Source: Streptomyces griseosporeus
Lineage (GTDB): Bacteria; Actinomycetota; Actinomycetes; Streptomycetales; Streptomycetaceae
Reading direction: 5' to 3'
NCBI RefSeq assembly: GCF_014656055.1
Contig: NZ_BNBR01000007.1
Span: 62,001-126,000 of the forward strand
DNA: 64,000 bases
The notes below the pieces were generated by a model. The model saw nothing but the letters and a program-made list of their open reading frames with translations. It was not told where the DNA came from and searched no databases. Below, piece after piece: positions 39,499-48,923 of this stretch (positions are counted from its first letter, which is position 1; each line of letters begins with the position of its first letter). The position numbers and the translations under genes were made by a program.

Positions 39499-40644
39499 TC
39501 AGAGCAACGCGAGTTGCCCCTCCGGGCCCTCCTCCCGGACGTCGAGCACCGTCGCCGGCCGGCGCGCCCGGTCGGGTACCGGCAGCACGCCCGCCCGGCG
39601 CAGGTCGTCCGTGGTGACCGGGTCGGTGACGTCCAAGGCCGCCCGCTGGTCGCGCACTTCGGCCAGCAGCGCCAGGACCGTGATCAGCTCCAGCAGTTCC
39701 GACGTCCAGGTCTGCGGCCAGGCGGCCGGCCGGATCGCCGCCAGGGTGCCCGGCTCCGGCTCCGCGACCCGGGCCGCGAACCACTGCTCCAGCACCCGCA
39801 CGCCGCCCGTCTCGAAGTCCCACGCCCCGGGCGGCACCGGCGAGACACGGCCCCCGTCGAGGTGGAGGGTCTCCTCCTCGCGGTCGTAGTGCAGGGTCAG
39901 CGGACGCCTCGGCAGCGGGGCGCGGACGTACGGACGGCGCCCGCCGGGCAGCTTGGGGCGCTCCCCGTCGCGCCGCATGAGCCACAGCGCCCGGCGGCCC
40001 AGTGCCACGCCCCGCGCCCACAGCTCCGGGGCCCCGGTGAGCGGGACGGTCAGATCGGGGCGTACGGCGGTCAGGATCCAGGCGAGGACGTCCTCGGCCG
40101 GAACCTCACGGCCGAGCCGCGCGCCCAGGTGCTCCCGCAGCCCCGGCGCCAGATTCGGCTCCCGGCCGCCCGGCCGGCGGTATAGCGGGCGGACCCGGCC
40201 GGTCCGCAGCAGCGGGATGCGGGAGGTGGCCAGCAGGCCGTCCGCGGTCTCCACGACGAACACCTGCCGCTCGTCCGCCACCCGCCACAGCTCCGGCCGG
40301 GCCGCGTCGATCAGCCGGTGGTCGGGGATCAGCCACTGCTCGTCGAACGGCGCGTACAGCACCCGCACCGGCTCCGGGCACGGGCCGGAGGCGCGCACCA
40401 GCTTCTCCGTGCCGCCCGGCTGCCCGGGCAACTGGGCCACCGCCGAGTGCGCCGTCCGCGCGCGGGTCGGCTCGAACAGGGCCTCCCGGTCCGGGCCCTC
40501 CGCCTTCAGCAGGGCGGCCCAGCGGTTCCTGAGCGCGGCCGGGTCGGGCGCCACCGGCCAGCCCCGGCCGAGCCGCGGCGGTGCGACGGACCACGGCATG
40601 AGGTCCGCCGAGCGCGGAGCGTCGTCGTGCGTCACGCCCGGCAT
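39499..40644 (-). CDS. Orphan type ISP restriction enzyme C-terminal (specificity) domain protein
   Basis: 381 aa. VRVLYAPFDEQWLIPDHRLI, ARPELWRVADERQVFVVE, YRRPGGREPNLAPGL and GGVRVLEQWFAAR are the conserved blocks I associate with the LlaBIII-type type ISP C-terminal domain, annotated in streptomycetes as type ISP restriction/modification enzyme. The helicase, nuclease and methyltransferase parts of a real type ISP enzyme (about 1500 aa) are absent, and no such genes are adjacent. It is therefore a stand-alone target-recognition-like protein, possibly a domesticated DNA-binding protein. Converges on the TetR gene. Confidence 0.7.
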   Translation of the reverse strand: MPGVTHDDAPRSADLMPWSVAPPRLGRGWPVAPDPAALRNRWAALLKAEGPDREALFEPTRARTAHSAVAQLPGQPGGTEKLVRASGPCPEPVRVLYAPFDEQWLIPDHRLIDAARPELWRVADERQVFVVETADGLLATSRIPLLRTGRVRPLYRRPGGREPNLAPGLREHLGARLGREVPAEDVLAWILTAVRPDLTVPLTGAPELWARGVALGRRALWLMRRDGERPKLPGGRRPYVRAPLPRRPLTLHYDREEETLHLDGGRVSPVPPGAWDFETGGVRVLEQWFAARVAEPEPGTLAAIRPAAWPQTWTSELLELITVLALLAEVRDQRAALDVTDPVTTDDLRRAGVLPVPDRARRPATVLDVREEGPEGQLALL

Positions 40645-40659
40645 CGTACGACGCCCGTG

Positions 40660-41418
40660 TCAGTGGGCGTCGAGCGTGACGGTGAAGGAGAAACGGTCGC
40701 CCCGGTAGTGGATGACCACCACGTCCAGCACCCGCCCGCGCTGGTCGTAGGTGACGCCCGTGTAGTGCAGGATCGGGCTCAGCAGCGGCACTTCGAGCAG
40801 CCGCGCCGTCTCCGGGTCCGCCAGCCGCGCCTCCACGGTGTCCGTGATCCGGCTGATGTCCGCGCCCAGCACGTCCCGCAGCACCTTCGTCATCGGCCAG
40901 CGCACCAGGTCGTCCAGGTCGACGCGGGCGGCCAGCTCGGGGCGGACCCAGTTGCGGGCGTGGTTGGTCGGCTCGCCGGTCTTCTCGTCACAGCGCAGCC
41001 GGTGGTACGTCCCCACCTCCTCGACGTCCCCGAAGTGCTCGGCGAGTTCGGCGGGCACGGCCGCGCGGCCGTGGTCCAGCAGCCGGGTCGTCATGCCGGA
41101 CTGCTGGGCCACGATCGCGTCGACCGAGCCGAGCAGCCGCACCGGAGCGCCCCGGAGCGCGTCGGGCTCGATGAAGGTGCCGCGCCGGCGGTGCCGGGTG
41201 ATGAGCCCCTCGTCCTCCAGCTCCTTCAGCGCCTGCCGCATGGTCAGCACGCTCACCCCGTAGTGCCCGGCCAGCTGCTCCTCGGTGGGCAGCCGCAGCG
41301 GGTCCTGCGGCGAACGGCCGAGTATCGAGGCGCGCAGCGACTGCGACACCTGGTACCACAGCGGCAGTTTGCGGTTCAGGACGATGGAGTCCGGGGCGAA
41401 GGAGGTCACGGGGCTCAT
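40660..41418 (-). CDS. GntR/HutC family transcriptional regulator
   Basis: 252 aa. Winged helix: LPLWYQVSQSLRASIL, RLPTEEQLAGHYGVSVLTMR, QALKELEDEGLITRHRRRGT; C-terminal UTRA domain ending YTGVTYDQRGRVLDVVVIHY, RGDRFSFTVTLDAH. Lies 20 bp downstream of hmgA on the same strand, so it is probably co-transcribed and may control homogentisate catabolism. Start ATG 41418. Confidence 0.9.
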   Translation of the reverse strand: MSPVTSFAPDSIVLNRKLPLWYQVSQSLRASILGRSPQDPLRLPTEEQLAGHYGVSVLTMRQALKELEDEGLITRHRRRGTFIEPDALRGAPVRLLGSVDAIVAQQSGMTTRLLDHGRAAVPAELAEHFGDVEEVGTYHRLRCDEKTGEPTNHARNWVRPELAARVDLDDLVRWPMTKVLRDVLGADISRITDTVEARLADPETARLLEVPLLSPILHYTGVTYDQRGRVLDVVVIHYRGDRFSFTVTLDAH

Positions 41419-41438
41419 CCGTACCGGTCGGGGGCGTT

Positions 41439-42791
41439 TCAGTGCAAGGGGCGGAAGTGCCGCTCCAGGCCGCGCCACACGTCGTCGTAGCCCTGCTGGA
41501 GGTGGTCCGCCCCGGCCGCCTGCCCGGTGAGGGTCACCGGCCAGCGGGTCTCGAACATGAACGCCAGGCCGTCGTCGATCTTCTGCGGCTTCAGCTCGGC
41601 GGCGCTCGCCCGGTCGAAGGTCTCCTTGTCCGGGCCGTGCGCCGACATCATGTTGTGCAGCGACCCGCCACCCGGCACGAACCCTTCGGCCTTGGCGTCG
41701 TAGGCGCCCTCGATCAGGCCCATGTACTCGCTCATCACGTTGCGGTGGAAGTACGGTGGCCGGAAGGTGTCCTCGCCGACCAGCCAGCGCGGCGCGAACA
41801 CCACGAAGTCGACGCCCGCGAGACCGGGGGTGTCCGACGGCGACGTCAGCACCGTGAAGATCGACGGGTCCGGGTGGTCGTAGGAGATCGAGCCGATGAC
41901 GTTGAAGCGGCGCAGGTCGTAGACGTACGGCAGGTAGTTGCCGTGCCAGGCCACCACGTCCAGCGGCGAGTGGTCGTAGCCGGCGGTCCACAGGTTGCCG
42001 CAGTACTTGTTCACCACCTCCACCGGGCCCTCCACGTCCTCGAACGCGGCGACGGGCGCGCGGAAGTCGCGGGCGTTGGCGAGGCCGTTGGCGCCGATCG
42101 GGCCGAGGTCGGGCAGGCGGAAGGCGGCGCCGTAGTTCTCGCAGACGTAGCCGCGGGCCGACCCGTCCAGCAGGTCCACCCGGAAGCGGACTCCGCGCGG
42201 GATCAGCGCCACATGGCCCGGCTCGGCGTGCAGCAGGCCGAACTCGGTGCGCAGCAGCAGGCCGCCGCGCTCCGGCACGATCAGCAGCTCACCGTCGGCG
42301 TCGCTGAAGACCCGGTCCATGGAGGCGTTGGCGTGGTAGAGGTGCACGGCCATGCCGGTGCGCTGGGCCGCGTCGCCGTTGCCGCCCAGGGTCCACAGGC
42401 CGGCGAGGAAGTCCGTGCCCGGCGCCGGCTCCGGCAGCGGGTTCCAGCGCAGCCGGTTCGGGTCCGGCACCGACTCGGTGAAGGGCGCGGTGCGCAGCGC
42501 GCCGTTGTCCGTGCGGGTGAACGCCGGGTGGGCGGCCGAGGGGCGGATCCGGTACAGCCAGGAGCGGCGGTTGTGGGCGCGCGGCTCGGTGAACGCCGTG
42601 CCGCTCAGCTGCTCCGCGTACAGCCCGAGGGGGGCCCGCTGGGGTGAGTTGCGGCCCTCGGGCAGGGCGCCCGGCACCGCCTCGGAGCTGTGCTCATTGC
42701 CGAAGCCGGAGAGGTAGGTCAGTCCCTCGGCGGTCTTCCGCGCATCCCCACGCTCGAACACGCTCGCGCGGGAGGTGCCCCCATCGCTCAT
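41439..42791 (-). CDS. hmgA: Homogentisate 1,2-dioxygenase
   Basis: 450 aa. [20 protein letters not shown] at the start, [40 protein letters not shown], and the iron site region [20 protein letters not shown] plus [20 protein letters not shown] are characteristic; His/Glu ligands lie in [10 protein letters not shown] and SAHGPD. Opens the aromatic ring of homogentisate in tyrosine and phenylalanine breakdown. ATG 42791 has GGAG 9 bases upstream; GTG 42797 is the alternative. No fumarylacetoacetase or maleylacetoacetate isomerase gene is adjacent. Confidence 0.96.
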   Translation of the reverse strand: MSDGGTSRASVFERGDARKTAEGLTYLSGFGNEHSSEAVPGALPEGRNSPQRAPLGLYAEQLSGTAFTEPRAHNRRSWLYRIRPSAAHPAFTRTDNGALRTAPFTESVPDPNRLRWNPLPEPAPGTDFLAGLWTLGGNGDAAQRTGMAVHLYHANASMDRVFSDADGELLIVPERGGLLLRTEFGLLHAEPGHVALIPRGVRFRVDLLDGSARGYVCENYGAAFRLPDLGPIGANGLANARDFRAPVAAFEDVEGPVEVVNKYCGNLWTAGYDHSPLDVVAWHGNYLPYVYDLRRFNVIGSISYDHPDPSIFTVLTSPSDTPGLAGVDFVVFAPRWLVGEDTFRPPYFHRNVMSEYMGLIEGAYDAKAEGFVPGGGSLHNMMSAHGPDKETFDRASAAELKPQKIDDGLAFMFETRWPVTLTGQAAGADHLQQGYDDVWRGLERHFRPLH

Positions 42792-42947
42792 GATCACTCG
42801 CTCCTTCGCGGTGCTGATTCCTATATATCACCGTAGGATTGCGGTTGCCGCCGGCGCAAGAGGGCCGGCGGCCTCCTCCCGGAGGACGGCCGGAACCCGA
42901 CCTCAGACGGATCCGTGATGTCAGACCCGTGTTCTAGGCTCCCCGCC

Positions 42948-43532
42948 ATGTCGTGGACGCGCGGATTTCTCGCGGCGCTCGCGGTCTGTGTCCTGCTGCC
43001 GGCCGGCCCGGCCGGCTGCGGCACCGGCGATGCGCACGAACAGCACAAGGGGGCCTCGCCGTCGCCGGTGGGCAAGCTCCTGGACCACACCGACGAGGAG
43101 GGCCGGCGCTACCGCGAGGTGGACGGCGAGGACGCCCCGGCCGTCCGCGTCGAGGTGCAGCCCGCCACCGGCGGCGCCTGGGACGTACGACTGCACCTGC
43201 GCCACTTCCGCTTCTCGCCGCCCGGCGCGAAGGCCGAGGCCGTGGCCGGGCGCGGCACCGCGCTCCTCTTCGTCGACGGCCGGCCCGTCGCCGAGCTGCA
43301 CAGCCCCTCCCACCGCCTCACCGCCGACCGCCTCCCGCACGGCACCCACCAGGTCACCGCCCGCCTCTACGCCGACGACGACACGGTCTGGGCGGTCCAC
43401 GGCGACCCGGTCGAGTCCACCGCCGCCATCACCGCCTCCGGGGCGGAGACGGCCCCCTCGGTGAGTGTCCGGGGCGCCCCCGTGCGTATGTGGGGCCGAG
43501 GTTCACCGGACCCCGGCGGAGAGGCATCATGA
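42948..43532 (+). CDS. Putative lipoprotein
   Basis: 194 aa. Signal FLAALAVCVLLPAGPAGC with a plausible lipobox (PAGC, Cys24) predicts a lipid-anchored extracytoplasmic protein. The mature part has DEEGRRYREVDGEDAPAVRV and LRHFRFSPPGAKAEAVAGRG, TALLFVDGRPVAELHSPSHR and THQVTARLYADDDTVWAVHG: a beta-sandwich-like pattern reminiscent of CopC-like or YtkA-like domains, but no metal motif is certain. Start ATG 42948. Its stop overlaps the start of a TetR gene (ATGA). Confidence 0.75.
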   Translation: MSWTRGFLAALAVCVLLPAGPAGCGTGDAHEQHKGASPSPVGKLLDHTDEEGRRYREVDGEDAPAVRVEVQPATGGAWDVRLHLRHFRFSPPGAKAEAVAGRGTALLFVDGRPVAELHSPSHRLTADRLPHGTHQVTARLYADDDTVWAVHGDPVESTAAITASGAETAPSVSVRGAPVRMWGRGSPDPGGEAS

Positions 43533-44146
43533 AGCCCGTGCCCCACGCGACATCGCTACGCCGAGCGCCCGTGCAGCGGCGCAGTGCCGAACGGCTCAGC
43601 AGGATCCTCGACGCCTGCGCCGACCTGCTCGACGAGGTCGGTTACGACGCCCTGAGCACGCGCGCCGTCGCGCTGCGCGCCGGCGTCCCCATCGGCTCGG
43701 TCTACCGCTTCTTCGGCAACAAGCGGCAGATGGCCGACGCGCTCGCCCAGCGCAATCTGGAGCGCTGGTCGGAGCGGGTCGCCGAGCGGCTGGGCGCGAC
43801 CGGCCCGGGCGACTGGCGCTCGGCGCTGGACGCCGTGCTCGACGAGTACCTCGCCATGAAGCGCACCGCGCCCGGCTTCTCCCTCGTCGACTTCGGCAAC
43901 CAGATCCCGGTCGGCACCCGGCACGGCGAACCCAACCACCGCGTCGCCGACCGCCTCACCGCCCTCCTCGCCGGGCACCTCGGCCGCCCGGCCGACGACG
44001 ACCTGCGCCGCACCTTCCTGGTCGCCGTGGAGGCCGCGGACACCCTGGTCCAGCTGGCCTTCCGGGTGGACCCCGAGGGCGACGAGAAGATCATCACGGA
44101 GATGCGGGAGCTGCTGCGGGCGTATCTGGGGCGGGTGCTGGACTGA
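43529..44146 (+). CDS. TetR family transcriptional regulator
   Basis: 205 aa. Helix-turn-helix SAERLSRILDACADLLDEVG, YDALSTRAVALRAGVPIGSV, YRFFGNKRQMADALAQRNLE; C-terminal domain PGFSLVDFGNQIPVGTRHGE typical of a Streptomyces TetR group. From memory it corresponds to S. coelicolor SCO1712, reported to affect antibiotic and oil production; to be checked by alignment. Translationally coupled to the lipoprotein gene. Confidence 0.88.
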   Translation: MKPVPHATSLRRAPVQRRSAERLSRILDACADLLDEVGYDALSTRAVALRAGVPIGSVYRFFGNKRQMADALAQRNLERWSERVAERLGATGPGDWRSALDAVLDEYLAMKRTAPGFSLVDFGNQIPVGTRHGEPNHRVADRLTALLAGHLGRPADDDLRRTFLVAVEAADTLVQLAFRVDPEGDEKIITEMRELLRAYLGRVLD

Positions 44147-44232
44147 GGGGCGGCCGGCCCGGCTCGCCGCGGGCCCGGTTCGCCGCCGGCCCGGCGCGGC
44201 CGCCGGCCGGCGAGAGTCGCCTCCCGCCCCCG

Positions 44233-44883
44233 TCACCCCACCCCCAGTTCCTCCCGCGTCGCCGCCACCCACCGCAGCACGCCCTTCGCCCCCGAGCGCT
44301 CCGCCAGTTCCGTCGCCTCGGAGAGCAGCGCCTCCGCCTCCTCGCGGTCCGCCCGCTCCACGGCGAGCCGGGCGAGGACGATCAGGTTGGCCGCCACCCC
44401 CGGCCCGAACCCGATCTCCCGGCGCAGCCGGGTGGACTCCTCCAGGCGCTCGCGCGCCGCGTCGGGCCGCCCGGCGAGCCCGTCGGCGAAGCCGAGGTGC
44501 CGCAGCGCGTAGGACGCGGTCAGCCGGTCCCCGGCCGCCGTGGCCAGGGCCAGGGAGCGCTCGAAGAAGGGCAGCGCCCGCTCCGTGTCGTCGCGGACCA
44601 CCTGGTGGACGATGCCCACCCAGAACAGCGCCTCGCCCTCACCGCGTCCGTCGCCGAGGCGCGCGTACAGGGTCGCGGCGCGCTCGAACAGCTTCAGCTC
44701 ACGGGGGTCCTCCGACCCGTCCTCCAGGAACCGCGCGTGCAGCAGCCGGCCCCGCGCCAGGGCGAGGTCCGCCTCCACACCGTCGAGAACCCTCTCGCCG
44801 GCGGGCACCGCGGTCTCGTCCCCGTCGAACACGGCACCCTCGTAGAGGAGTTGGGCCTGCTCCAGGCGCGGGTCGGTCGTCAT
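44233..44883 (-). CDS. TPR-type helical repeat protein
   Basis: 216 aa, soluble. Repeated helix pairs (KLFERAATLYARLGDGRGEG, LPFFERSLALATAAGDRLTA, SYALRHLGFADGLAGRPDAA, RERLEESTRLRREIGFGPGV) give about four TPR units of the kind found in Streptomyces AfsR/SARP-like regulators, but no DNA-binding or NTPase domain is present. ATG 44883 (MTTDPRLEQA). Stands alone between the TetR gene and the divergent molybdopterin oxidoreductase. Probably a protein-protein interaction module. Confidence 0.75.
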   Translation of the reverse strand: MTTDPRLEQAQLLYEGAVFDGDETAVPAGERVLDGVEADLALARGRLLHARFLEDGSEDPRELKLFERAATLYARLGDGRGEGEALFWVGIVHQVVRDDTERALPFFERSLALATAAGDRLTASYALRHLGFADGLAGRPDAARERLEESTRLRREIGFGPGVAANLIVLARLAVERADREEAEALLSEATELAERSGAKGVLRWVAATREELGVG

Positions 44884-45047
44884 GCGGTGATCGTACGGCC
44901 GTACGACACCACCGCGCGGGCCTTCCCGGAGGATCCATGGCGAGGCGGTGACGGCGGCCCGGCTCCCGGAAGGCCTGGGCAGGATGCATACCGGTCGGTA
45001 TGCTCGGCCCCTGTCGTGCGCCACCGCCGCCGTACCCGGGAGGACCC

Positions 45048-47336
45048 GTGTCCCGCACCGCCCTGCGAATCTGCCCCCTGTGCGAGGCCACCTGCGGGCT
45101 GACCCTGACCATCGAGGACGCGCGGGTCACCGGCGCCCGCGGTGACCGTGAGGACGTGTTCAGCAAGGGGTTCATCTGCCCCAAGGGCGCCTCCTTCGGC
45201 GCCGTCGACGGCGACCCCGACCGGCTGCGCGCCCCCCTCGTGCGCCGCGACGGCGAGCTGCGCGAGGCCACCTGGGAGGAGGCCTTCGACGCGGTCGCCG
45301 CCGGGATCCGCCCGGTCGTCGAGCGGTACGGCCCGCACTCCGTCGGCGTCGTCCTCGGCAACCCCAACGTGCACACCATGGCCGGCGCCCTCTACCCGCC
45401 GGTGCTGATCGCCGGGCTCGGCACCCGCAGCCTGTTCACCGCATCCACCGTCGACCAGATGCCCAAGCACGTCTCCAGCGGCCTGCTCTTCGGTGACGCC
45501 AACGCCATCCCCGTGCCCGACCTGGACCACACCTCCCATCTGCTGCTCATCGGCGCCAACCCGCTGGAGTCCAACGGCAGTCTGTGCACCGCCCCCGACT
45601 TCCCCGGCAAGCTCAAGGCGCTCAGGGCCCGCGGCGGCACCCTCACGGTCATCGACCCGCGCCGCACCCGCACCGCCCGCCTCGCCGACCGCCACCTCGC
45701 GATCCGGCCCGGCACCGACGCGCTGCTCCTCGCGGCGATGGCGACCGTCCTGTTCGAGGAAGGTCTCGTCGACCTCGGCCACCTGGCCCCGCACGTCCAG
45801 GGCGTCGACGAAGTCCGCGACGCCCTCCGGGACTTCACCCCGGAGGCCGTGGCACCGGCCTGCGACATCGAGGCCGGCGTCATCCGCGCCCTCGCCCGCG
45901 AACTGGCCGGCGCCGAGTCCGCCGCCGTCTACGCCCGCATCGGCAGCTGCACCGTCCCGCACGGCACCCTCGCCAGCTGGCTCGTCGACGTCCTCAACAT
46001 CCTCACCGGCAACCTCGACCGGCCCGGCGGAGCCCTCTTCCCGCAGGCCGCCACCGACCGTACGCCCCGGCCCGCCGGACCCGGCCACGGCTTCGCGCTC
46101 GGCCGCTGGCACTCCCGGGTCAGCCGGCACCCCGAGGCCAAGGGCGAGCTGCCGATCTCCGCGCTCGCCGAGGAGATCGACACCGCGACCGAGGAGGGCG
46201 AGCCGGTCCGTGCCCTCATCGCCGTAGCCGCCAACCCGGTGCTGTCCGTCCCCGACGGCGACCGGCTCGACAAGGCGCTCGCCTCGCTGGACTTCATGGT
46301 CAGCGTCGACCCCTACCTCAACGAGACCTCCCGCCACGCCGACGTCGTCCTGCCCCCGCCGCCGCCCTCCCGCAGCCCCCACCACGACTTCGCCTTCAAC
46401 ACCCTCGCCGTGCGCCACCAGGTCCGCTACACCCGCCCCGCCATCCCGCTGGAGCCCGGCCGGATGGCCGAGACGGAGATCATGGCCCGGCTGGTCCTCG
46501 CCGTGACGGGCATGCACGGCGCCGATCCGTCCGCCGTCGACGACCTCGTCATCGGGCAGACCCTCGGCAAGGCGGTCAAGGAGGCCCACTCGCCCGTGCA
46601 CGGCCGCGACCCCCGCGAGCTCGCCGGGCTGCTCACCGGCGACACCGGGCCCGAGAAGCGCCTGGACCTGATGCTGCGCCTCGGCCCCTACGGCGACGGC
46701 TTCGGCGCCCGGCCCGACGGGCTCACCCTTCAGAAGCTGCTCGCCCACCCGCACGGCATCGACCTCGGCCCGCTGCGCCCCCGCCTGCCGCAGCCGCTGA
46801 AGACCGCCAGCGGCAAGGTGGAACTGCTGCCCGAGCCGATCGCCGGCGACCTGCCCCGGCTGCGGCAGGCCCTGGCCGAGCGTCCCGCGGGCCTCGTCCT
46901 CGTTGGCCGCCGCCATCTGCGCTCCAACAACAGCTGGATGCACAACGTCCCGGCCCTCACCGGCGGCACCAACCGCTGCACCCTGCACCTCCACCCAGCC
47001 GACGCCGAACGCCTCGGCGTGCGCGACGGGCAGCCCGTACGCGTCAAGGGCGCCGGGGGAGAGGTGACCGCCCCGGCCGAGGTCACCGACGCCGTACGGC
47101 CCGGCGTGGTCAGCCTCCCGCACGGCTGGGGCCACGACCGGCCCGGCACCCGGCTGAGCCACGCCGCCACCGACCCCGGCGTCAACGTCAACCAGCTCCT
47201 CGACGGCAGCCTGCTGGACCCGCTCAGCGGCAACGCGGTCCTCAACGGCGTGCCCGTCGAGGTGGCCCCGGCGGCGGCCCCCGAGGCGCCCCCGTTGGCC
47301 GAAAACATCGGGACTGTGAGCAGCGCAAAGCTGTGA
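45048..47336 (+). CDS. Molybdopterin oxidoreductase (DMSO reductase superfamily)
   Basis: 762 aa. N-terminal 4Fe-4S site Cys9, Cys12, Cys16 and Cys44 (CPLCEATC, FICPKG). Mo-pterin binding segments: LLLIGANPLESNGS, TVIDPRRTRTARLADRHLAI and GNLDRPGGALFP; the C-terminal molydop-binding domain holds LHLHPADAERLGVRDGQPVR and LPHGWGHDRPG. No twin-arginine signal, so it is cytoplasmic. GTG 45048 follows GGGAGG. No partner subunit adjoins; the natural substrate is unknown. The CitMHS gene follows 124 bp later. Confidence 0.92.
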   Translation: MSRTALRICPLCEATCGLTLTIEDARVTGARGDREDVFSKGFICPKGASFGAVDGDPDRLRAPLVRRDGELREATWEEAFDAVAAGIRPVVERYGPHSVGVVLGNPNVHTMAGALYPPVLIAGLGTRSLFTASTVDQMPKHVSSGLLFGDANAIPVPDLDHTSHLLLIGANPLESNGSLCTAPDFPGKLKALRARGGTLTVIDPRRTRTARLADRHLAIRPGTDALLLAAMATVLFEEGLVDLGHLAPHVQGVDEVRDALRDFTPEAVAPACDIEAGVIRALARELAGAESAAVYARIGSCTVPHGTLASWLVDVLNILTGNLDRPGGALFPQAATDRTPRPAGPGHGFALGRWHSRVSRHPEAKGELPISALAEEIDTATEEGEPVRALIAVAANPVLSVPDGDRLDKALASLDFMVSVDPYLNETSRHADVVLPPPPPSRSPHHDFAFNTLAVRHQVRYTRPAIPLEPGRMAETEIMARLVLAVTGMHGADPSAVDDLVIGQTLGKAVKEAHSPVHGRDPRELAGLLTGDTGPEKRLDLMLRLGPYGDGFGARPDGLTLQKLLAHPHGIDLGPLRPRLPQPLKTASGKVELLPEPIAGDLPRLRQALAERPAGLVLVGRRHLRSNNSWMHNVPALTGGTNRCTLHLHPADAERLGVRDGQPVRVKGAGGEVTAPAEVTDAVRPGVVSLPHGWGHDRPGTRLSHAATDPGVNVNQLLDGSLLDPLSGNAVLNGVPVEVAPAAAPEAPPLAENIGTVSSAKL

Positions 47337-47394
47337 CCAGCAGTTTTGCGCTTATTGCTCGCACGTCAACGTCTTGTTAACGCCGGACGACGGG

Positions 47395-47452
47395 ACCTAA
47401 CGTCAACGCACCGCCGACCCCCAGGTGGGATGTTCAAGGGCGAACGTTAGGT
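47395..47452. promoter_or_regulatory. Widely spaced 9-bp inverted repeat upstream of CitMHS transporter
   Basis: ACCTAACGT (47395-47403) and ACGTTAGGT (47444-47452) are exact inverted repeats 40 bp apart; the second ends 8 bp before the ATG. It could be two half-sites for a looping regulator or the stem of a leader RNA that would sequester the ribosome-binding region. Confidence 0.55.
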
Positions 47453-47460
47453 ATCCACTC

Positions 47461-48903
47461 ATGCTGACCATCCTCGGCTTCGCCATGATCGCGACCTTCC
47501 TGGTCCTGATCATGCTGAAGAAGATGTCGCCGATCGCGGCGCTCGTGCTGATTCCCGCGCTCTTCTGCGTGTTCGTCGGCAAGGGCGCCAAGCTCGGCGA
47601 CTACGTCATCGACGGCGTCACCGGCCTCGCCCCCACCGCGGCGATGCTCATGTTCGCGATCGTCTACTTCGGTGTGATGATCGACGTCGGTCTCTTCGAC
47701 CCGGTCGTCCGGGGCATTCTGAAGTTCTGCAAGGCCGACCCGCTCCGCATCGTCGTCGGGACGGCGGTTCTCGCCGCGATCGTCTCCCTCGACGGCGACG
47801 GGTCCACCACCTTCATGATCACCGTCTCGGCGATGTACCCGCTGTACAAGCGCCTGAAGATGAGCCTGGTCGTGATGACCGGCGTCGCCGCCATGGCCAA
47901 CGGCGTGATGAACACGCTGCCCTGGGGCGGCCCCACCGCCCGTGCCGCCACCGCGCTGAAGCTCGACGCCAGCGACATCTTCGTGCCGATGATCCCGGCG
48001 CTCGCGATGGGCCTGCTTTTCGTGTTCGCACTCGCGTACGTCCTCGGCCGCCGTGAGCGCAAGCGGCTCGGCACGCTCACGCTGGACGACGTGCTGGTCG
48101 AGGAGAAGGAGACCGAGACCGTCCTGGTCGGAGCCGGCACGGGCACCCCGGCCACCACCCGCGCCGGCGCTTCCGGCACCTCCGGTTCCGCCTCTGCCTC
48201 CGGCACCGGCACCGGTACCGGCGCAGGACTGCCCGCGGACGAGCCCGAGGACGACGCCGCCTTCCGGGTCCTCGACCCCGAGCGCGCCACCCTGCGCCCC
48301 AAGCTGTACTGGTTCAACGCGCTGCTCACGGTCGCCCTGCTCACCGCCATGATCATGGAGTGGCTGCCGATCCCGGTGCTGTTCCTGCTCGGCGCGGCCC
48401 TCGCCCTGACCGTCAACTTCCCGCACATGCCCGACCAGAAGGCCCGCATCGCCGCCCACGCCGAGAACGTCCTCAACGTCTCCGGCATGGTCTTCGCCGC
48501 CGCCGTCTTCACCGGCGTGCTCAACGGCACCGGCATGGTCGACCACATGGCCAAGTGGGTCGTCGGCAACATCCCCGACGGCATGGGCCCGCACATGGCG
48601 CTCGTCACCGGCGTCCTCAGCATCCCGTTCACGTACTTCATGTCCAACGACGGCTTCTACTTCGGCATCCTGCCGGTGCTCGCCGAGGCCGGCCACGCGC
48701 ACGGCGTCTCCTCCCTGGAGATCGCCCGCGCCTCGCTCGTCGGCCAGCCCCTGCACATGTCCAGCCCGCTCGTCCCGGCCGTCTACGTCCTGGTCGGCAT
48801 GGCCAAGGTCGAGTTCGGCGACCACACCCGCTTCGTCGTCAAGTGGGCCGCGCTCACCTCACTGGTGGTGCTCGGCGCGGGCCTGCTGTTCGGCATCGTC
48901 TGA
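47461..48903 (+). CDS. CitMHS family metal-citrate transporter
   Basis: 480 aa, about 12 helices. LTILGFAMIATFLVLIMLKK, SLDGDGSTTFMITVSAMYPL, MANGVMNTLPWGGPTARAAT and FTYFMSNDGFYFGILPVLAE are CitM/CitH signatures; SDGDGST and TLPWGGP loops bind the metal-citrate complex. A cytoplasmic loop (about residues 218-265) contains a Gly/Thr/Ser-rich stretch (GTSGSASASGTGTGTGAG). Imports citrate complexed with Mg, Ca or Fe-type ions. ATG 47461 without a strong ribosome-binding site; the preceding inverted repeat may influence translation. Confidence 0.92.
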   Translation: MLTILGFAMIATFLVLIMLKKMSPIAALVLIPALFCVFVGKGAKLGDYVIDGVTGLAPTAAMLMFAIVYFGVMIDVGLFDPVVRGILKFCKADPLRIVVGTAVLAAIVSLDGDGSTTFMITVSAMYPLYKRLKMSLVVMTGVAAMANGVMNTLPWGGPTARAATALKLDASDIFVPMIPALAMGLLFVFALAYVLGRRERKRLGTLTLDDVLVEEKETETVLVGAGTGTPATTRAGASGTSGSASASGTGTGTGAGLPADEPEDDAAFRVLDPERATLRPKLYWFNALLTVALLTAMIMEWLPIPVLFLLGAALALTVNFPHMPDQKARIAAHAENVLNVSGMVFAAAVFTGVLNGTGMVDHMAKWVVGNIPDGMGPHMALVTGVLSIPFTYFMSNDGFYFGILPVLAEAGHAHGVSSLEIARASLVGQPLHMSSPLVPAVYVLVGMAKVEFGDHTRFVVKWAALTSLVVLGAGLLFGIV

Positions 48904-48923
48904 CCACCCGGGAGGAAGAGACC

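Noticed and set aside
44880-47162. A 760-codon minus-strand frame across the molybdopterin oxidoreductase
   Set aside because: Gly/Val/Arg-rich shadow of a strongly supported enzyme gene on the plus strand.
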